A stretch of DNA of 64,000 bases, taken from assembly GCA_963726435.1 (NCBI GenBank), contig CAVSCJ010000001.1, positions 186,001 to 250,000 of the forward strand, written 5' to 3'. The notes under the pieces are model-generated. The model searched no databases, had not been told where the DNA came from, and saw only the letters and a program-made list of their open reading frames with translations. Of this stretch, positions 63,170 through 64,000 are shown in pieces; position 1 is the stretch's first letter, and each line of letters begins with the position of its first letter. Position numbers and translations under genes: made by a program. This DNA comes from PALSA-660 sp963726435 (GTDB lineage: Bacteria; Actinomycetota; Coriobacteriia; Anaerosomatales; PALSA-660).

Positions 63170-64000
63170 CTAGCGCGTCGGCGGAACGATCTCTACGCGT
63201 CCCGACGGCGAGAGGACAGCCTTCCCCAACGAGGCCCCCTCCAGCGCCGCGATCGATTCGAGCGACACCTCCGCGCGCGAACGCCACCACCGCGCCAGAT
63301 CGCGCGGCAGTGCGGTCCATGCGTCGGACGCGGCCACCGCGTCGAGCACCTGCGCGTAGTTGGCCTCGTTCGCCGCCATCCCTGTGTACCCCGCCGCGGG
63401 GTCGGGGTGCGTCAGCACGCACGCCATCCCATTCGCTTCGCGGATGCGCTCAAGGCAGGTCAACCAGGTGTCCGCGCCGGTCTGCTCCAGCAACTCGAAG
63501 AGCGTGTGGTCCTGGGGCAGGGTGATCGGCAGCTCGACCATCCGACCGAGGGGGAACGGGAAGAAGGACCCGCAGCCCCCCGGCTGTGGTTCGCAGGGCG
63601 CCGTGTTCGAGAACGACGAGTCGTACTCGAATGCGAGCAGGGGGAGCCACTCGTGGTTGCGGTAGGTTGCCGGCGACCGGAAGCCCGCCGCGCCCCAGCG
63701 GCGGGCGAACTCGTCGATGGTGACAGCCCTCTCGTCGAATACGGCCCGGCTCGAGAAGAGCAGTCCGTCGTGCTTGTAGCCGTGAACGCCGACTTCGAAC
63801 CCGTCCTCGTTCAGATCGCGAACGAGCGGGTCCGGGACCTCGTAGTCTCGAGCAACAAGGTTGAACGAGGACCGGAGACCTCGTTGGCGCTCCAGGTCCG
63901 CGATATGCGGGATGTTCGCGAGACCGTTCGCAGTCTCCACGTCGTGCGTGAGCGTGACCGCCCACGGGTGCCGGTCCGGCCAGAACCACACGAAGTCGAG
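63170..64000 (-). CDS. Polysaccharide deacetylase-like protein (N-terminus beyond window)
   Basis: At least 276 residues; the frame stays open to the window's right edge, so the start is probably outside. NodB-like motifs: VTLTHDVETANG (in place of TFDDG), GFEVGVHGYKHDG (metal His pair), FRSPATYRNHEWLPLLAFEYDSSF and MACVLTHPDPA. It may act on a surface glycan, and resembles deacetylases of O-antigen or capsule loci. Convergent with the FemAB gene, 67 bp apart. Confidence 0.82.
   Translation of the reverse strand, partial: LDFVWFWPDRHPWAVTLTHDVETANGLANIPHIADLERQRGLRSSFNLVARDYEVPDPLVRDLNEDGFEVGVHGYKHDGLLFSSRAVFDERAVTIDEFARRWGAAGFRSPATYRNHEWLPLLAFEYDSSFSNTAPCEPQPGGCGSFFPFPLGRMVELPITLPQDHTLFELLEQTGADTWLTCLERIREANGMACVLTHPDPAAGYTGMAANEANYAQVLDAVAASDAWTALPRDLARWWRSRAEVSLESIAALEGASLGKAVLSPSGRVEIVPPTR

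Overview
This GC-rich window looks like the chromosome of an anaerobic or microaerophilic actinobacterium. I infer a member of or near the Coriobacteriia, probably uncultured. The best evidence is the gene order mfd, a peptidyl-prolyl isomerase lipoprotein, mazG, eno, (pyk), ftsB-like, DUF501, ppx. This matches the mfd-mazG-lpqU-eno-ftsB-DUF501-ppx order known from mycobacteria. Strong purine-rich ribosome binding sites, many GTG/TTG starts and tightly overlapping genes fit this. Species cannot be decided from sequence alone.

Layout. (1) 1-4114, minus strand: a selenium operon selD-yedF-selA-selB. SelD itself contains an in-frame TGA read as selenocysteine. (2) 4226-15077, minus strand: a small winged-helix-like protein, an odd tRNA with anticodon UAA, and the actinobacterial housekeeping block ppx to mfd. 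(3) 15231-19925: a nonulosonic (sialic-like) acid module made of a CMP-sugar synthetase, a NeuB-type synthase fused to a TIM-barrel domain, and a large glycosyltransferase-like protein. (4) 19931-31330: a bactofilin-like gene and its MerR-like partner behind a palindromic promoter, DNA repair genes (tagI-like, nth), membrane and small proteins, a second selenoprotein (a peroxiredoxin with Sec in place of the peroxidatic Cys), a cupredoxin lipoprotein, a DUF255 protein, a methyltransferase, a DEAD-box helicase and threonine aldolase. (5) 31462-34106: a Tat-lipoprotein DUF362 protein coupled to a membrane polyferredoxin. (6) 34139-42154, minus strand: an unusual F-type ATP synthase operon with two b-type subunits, no free delta subunit, and an alpha subunit carrying about 200 extra N-terminal residues that look like two delta C-terminal domains. 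(7) 42354-45506: an ABC exporter. (8) 45706-64000: a surface-glycan region with radical SAM enzymes, genes for an acylated amino sugar, two very similar secreted glycoside-hydrolase-like proteins (one behind a cyclic-di-GMP-I riboswitch), polysaccharide deacetylases, a DUF4012 protein, a glycosyltransferase and two FemAB-like proteins.

How it fits together. The sel genes supply the machinery that reads the UGA codons of selD and the peroxiredoxin in the same window; both UGAs are followed by bacterial SECIS-like hairpins. Regions 3 and 8 supply activated sugars, transferases and modifying enzymes for surface polysaccharide, with c-di-GMP input at one gene.

Quality caution. At least eight single-base indels break otherwise intact genes, including atpD, nth, ppx and ltaE. 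Seven are extra bases. One is shown directly by comparing two paralogues in the window. They look like assembly errors more than biology, and they should be kept in mind when reading any broken gene or the odd tRNA here.
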